Source of the DNA: Chroococcidiopsidaceae cyanobacterium CP_BM_RX_35
GTDB lineage: Bacteria > Cyanobacteriota > Cyanobacteriia > Cyanobacteriales > Chroococcidiopsidaceae
NCBI GenBank assembly: GCA_019242465.1
Contig: JAFAVL010000647.1
Coordinates: 1-6,667, forward strand
Reading direction: 5' to 3'
DNA length: 6,667 bases
The notes below the pieces were generated by a model. The model was not told the DNA's origin and searched no databases. It worked only from the letters and a program-made list of their open reading frames with translations. Both the position numbers and the translations under genes were made by a program. This document shows positions 5,376-6,667 of this stretch, in pieces. Positions within the stretch are counted from its first letter, which is position 1, and every line of letters begins with the position of its first letter.

Positions 5376-6667
5376 GCGCTTTCAATCACTGCCCAAGGTG
5401 TCAGCAAGTCACTTAAGCTAATGGCGCAGAAATCGTGCATCAAGGGTGTACCGACGCGAGCCGCAGCAGCTTGCAGAGCGGTAATGCCAGGAAACATCTG
5501 AACTTGGGGAGTCTTACCATCCCAGCCTTTAGCCTGGAGTGCTTCCAAGACTAACCCTGCCATACCATAGATCCCACAGTCGCCAGAAGAGACTACCGCC
5601 ACAGTTAATCCCCACAGAGCTAGATCAATCGCCCCTTGAGCGCGTTGGCGTTCTTGAGTAATTGGCAGCGCTTCCACAATCTGAGGTGGTCGCAGTAAGG
5701 GAGCAATAAGTTCGATGTAAAGTGAGTAGCCGACAACAGCATCAGCACGAGATATGGCAGCTCTCGCTGCTGGGGTAATTTGGTCTAACTGTCCTGGTCC
5801 AGTGCCAACAAGTAGCAGCTGACCCGTACGACCGATATACTCTTGTTTGGCTTGAGCAATTGCTACCGTCACTGCCCCTGGCTGTCCTTCAGCACGGAAA
5901 ATTTGTTTAGCTACCTTTAGCGATTCAGGCTGCATCTCACCACCAGCAGCCTGGATTGCTGCTGCTTCTGCAACACTAGGAGTCCCGACCTCAGCATCAA
6001 CAACAGGTGAAGGATTTGGGACAAACACGGCACGCAGAACATCAGCACTGAAGGTTTGTAAAGGCAAATGGCGATCACGGCAGAGTTCAACCAAGCCCGC
6101 TTCATCAGCTTTCAAGTCGATAGTCGCAATTCCGGCGATCGCGTCTTCAGACAACTGGTATTTCAGACAAACTTGCTGAATTGCTGATTCAATCAGTTGC
6201 CGCGAGGTTCCCCGCTCACAACCAATGCCTATCCATAGCACCCTTGGATGCCACTGCACTGTAGGAATATTAATGTCAGTCGGGGCTAGGGGTCGATTAG
6301 GGCTAATCAAGATCTTAGCTTTAGGTGTAAAAGACTCAGTCGTAGGTTCAAAACCAAAACAATGTCCTTGGGATAGATGATTGCGCCATAGAGTAGAACC
6401 TGCTGTCTGTAACACCTGTACAGGTACACCACGAGCCACAGCCGCACTGACCCCTGTCCAATCTCCCTCACCTCGCCGCCAACCAAAAGGCACACCCAGC
6501 AAATCTACGGCTGGAAGTCCCAAATGAGTTGTGGCACTGGTTAGAACAGGTGTAGCACCTGTCAGATGGGCGATTAACTGTGCCAATCGATCGGCTCCTC
6601 CCTGATGACCACTGCACAAACTGATGACAAAACGACCTGCCTCATCTATTACCACAACAGCAGGATC
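5372..6667 (-). CDS. cobJ: CbiG-CobJ fusion: cobalt-precorrin-5A hydrolase / precorrin-3B C17-methyltransferase (both ends incomplete)
   Basis: Bifunctional cobalamin-pathway protein. CbiG opens the lactone of cobalt-precorrin-5A, releasing acetaldehyde; CobJ methylates C17 of precorrin-3B with SAM and contracts the ring. The frame is open to the right edge, so the true start is outside; 431 residues are visible. Residues 1-275 are CbiG, with CSGHQGGADRLA (18-29), LGLPAVDLLGVPFGWRRG (49-66), WIGIGCERGT (145-154) in the C-terminal CbiG domain and GTPSVAEAAA (228-237). CobJ begins near 282 with LLLVGTGPG and GYSLYIEL, then VVSSGDCGIYGMAG (358-371) and FPGITALQAAAARVGTP (392-408), the SAM and substrate loops. 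The frame stops at TGA-free sequence followed by TAA (5374-5372) after AVIESA, where relatives read AVIEKR. The remaining ~100 residues lie in the next frame. As written, CobJ lacks its C-terminal domain and would probably be inactive, while CbiG could still work. Confidence 0.93.
   Translation of the reverse strand, partial: DPAVVVIDEAGRFVISLCSGHQGGADRLAQLIAHLTGATPVLTSATTHLGLPAVDLLGVPFGWRRGEGDWTGVSAAVARGVPVQVLQTAGSTLWRNHLSQGHCFGFEPTTESFTPKAKILISPNRPLAPTDINIPTVQWHPRVLWIGIGCERGTSRQLIESAIQQVCLKYQLSEDAIAGIATIDLKADEAGLVELCRDRHLPLQTFSADVLRAVFVPNPSPVVDAEVGTPSVAEAAAIQAAGGEMQPESLKVAKQIFRAEGQPGAVTVAIAQAKQEYIGRTGQLLLVGTGPGQLDQITPAARAAISRADAVVGYSLYIELIAPLLRPPQIVEALPITQERQRAQGAIDLALWGLTVAVVSSGDCGIYGMAGLVLEALQAKGWDGKTPQVQMFPGITALQAAAARVGTPLMHDFCAISLSDLLTPWAVIESA
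6135..6142. repeat. HIP1 octamer
   Basis: GCGATCGC within the CbiG part of the fusion gene, the third copy in the window. Confidence 0.8.

Noticed and set aside
5372..5386. Programmed ribosomal frameshift as the explanation of the cobJ break
   Set aside because: No canonical slippery heptamer precedes the stop and no strong downstream stem was evident; a lost A in a short A run explains it more simply. Kept only as a minor alternative.
5917..6495. Two 62-codon minus-strand frames (5917-6105, 6307-6495) within cbiG-cobJ
   Set aside because: They are shifted readings of the CbiG coding sequence with no domain content.

Overview
The window looks like cyanobacterial chromosome. The evidence is a cyanobacterial-type lipoyl synthase, a CbiG-CobJ fusion of the kind known from cyanobacteria, a large ankyrin-repeat protein resembling a family I know from cyanobacteria, and three copies of the HIP1 octamer GCGATCGC (741-748, 4919-4926, 6135-6142), against about 0.1 expected by chance in 6.7 kb. 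I cannot name the genus. Most of the DNA is coding; the only sizeable non-coding gap is 3782-4110. I saw no rRNA, tRNA, CRISPR array or transposase gene.

Layout from left to right. Position 1-543 (minus) is the N-terminal half of uroporphyrinogen decarboxylase (hemE), cut by the window edge. Upstream of it on the same strand, 611-1708 is a family-4-like glycosyltransferase, with a stem-loop over its stop codon. Head-to-head with it and with almost no gap, 1737-3233 (plus) encodes a protein made of about 15 ankyrin repeats. It converges, with 2 bp between stop codons, on 3236-3781 (minus), a single-domain response regulator with a C-terminal coiled coil. A 329-bp gap with two perfect dyads separates that gene from lipA (4111-5097, plus). 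lipA converges on the cbiG-cobJ fusion (minus), which enters from the right edge. Its reading frame is broken at about 5380, and its C-terminal remainder runs to 5073, overlapping the end of lipA.

The genes do not form one pathway. hemE and cbiG-cobJ both serve tetrapyrrole synthesis (heme/chlorophyll and cobalamin branches), and lipA makes the lipoyl cofactor. The glycosyltransferase, ankyrin protein and response regulator are accessory or signalling genes without an identified partner. The most notable points are a one-base frameshift in cobJ, a GC-rich imperfect palindrome apparently inserted in frame in lipA (15 extra residues), and three very tight gene junctions (one head-to-head, two tail-to-tail). 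I found no convincing new multi-gene system.
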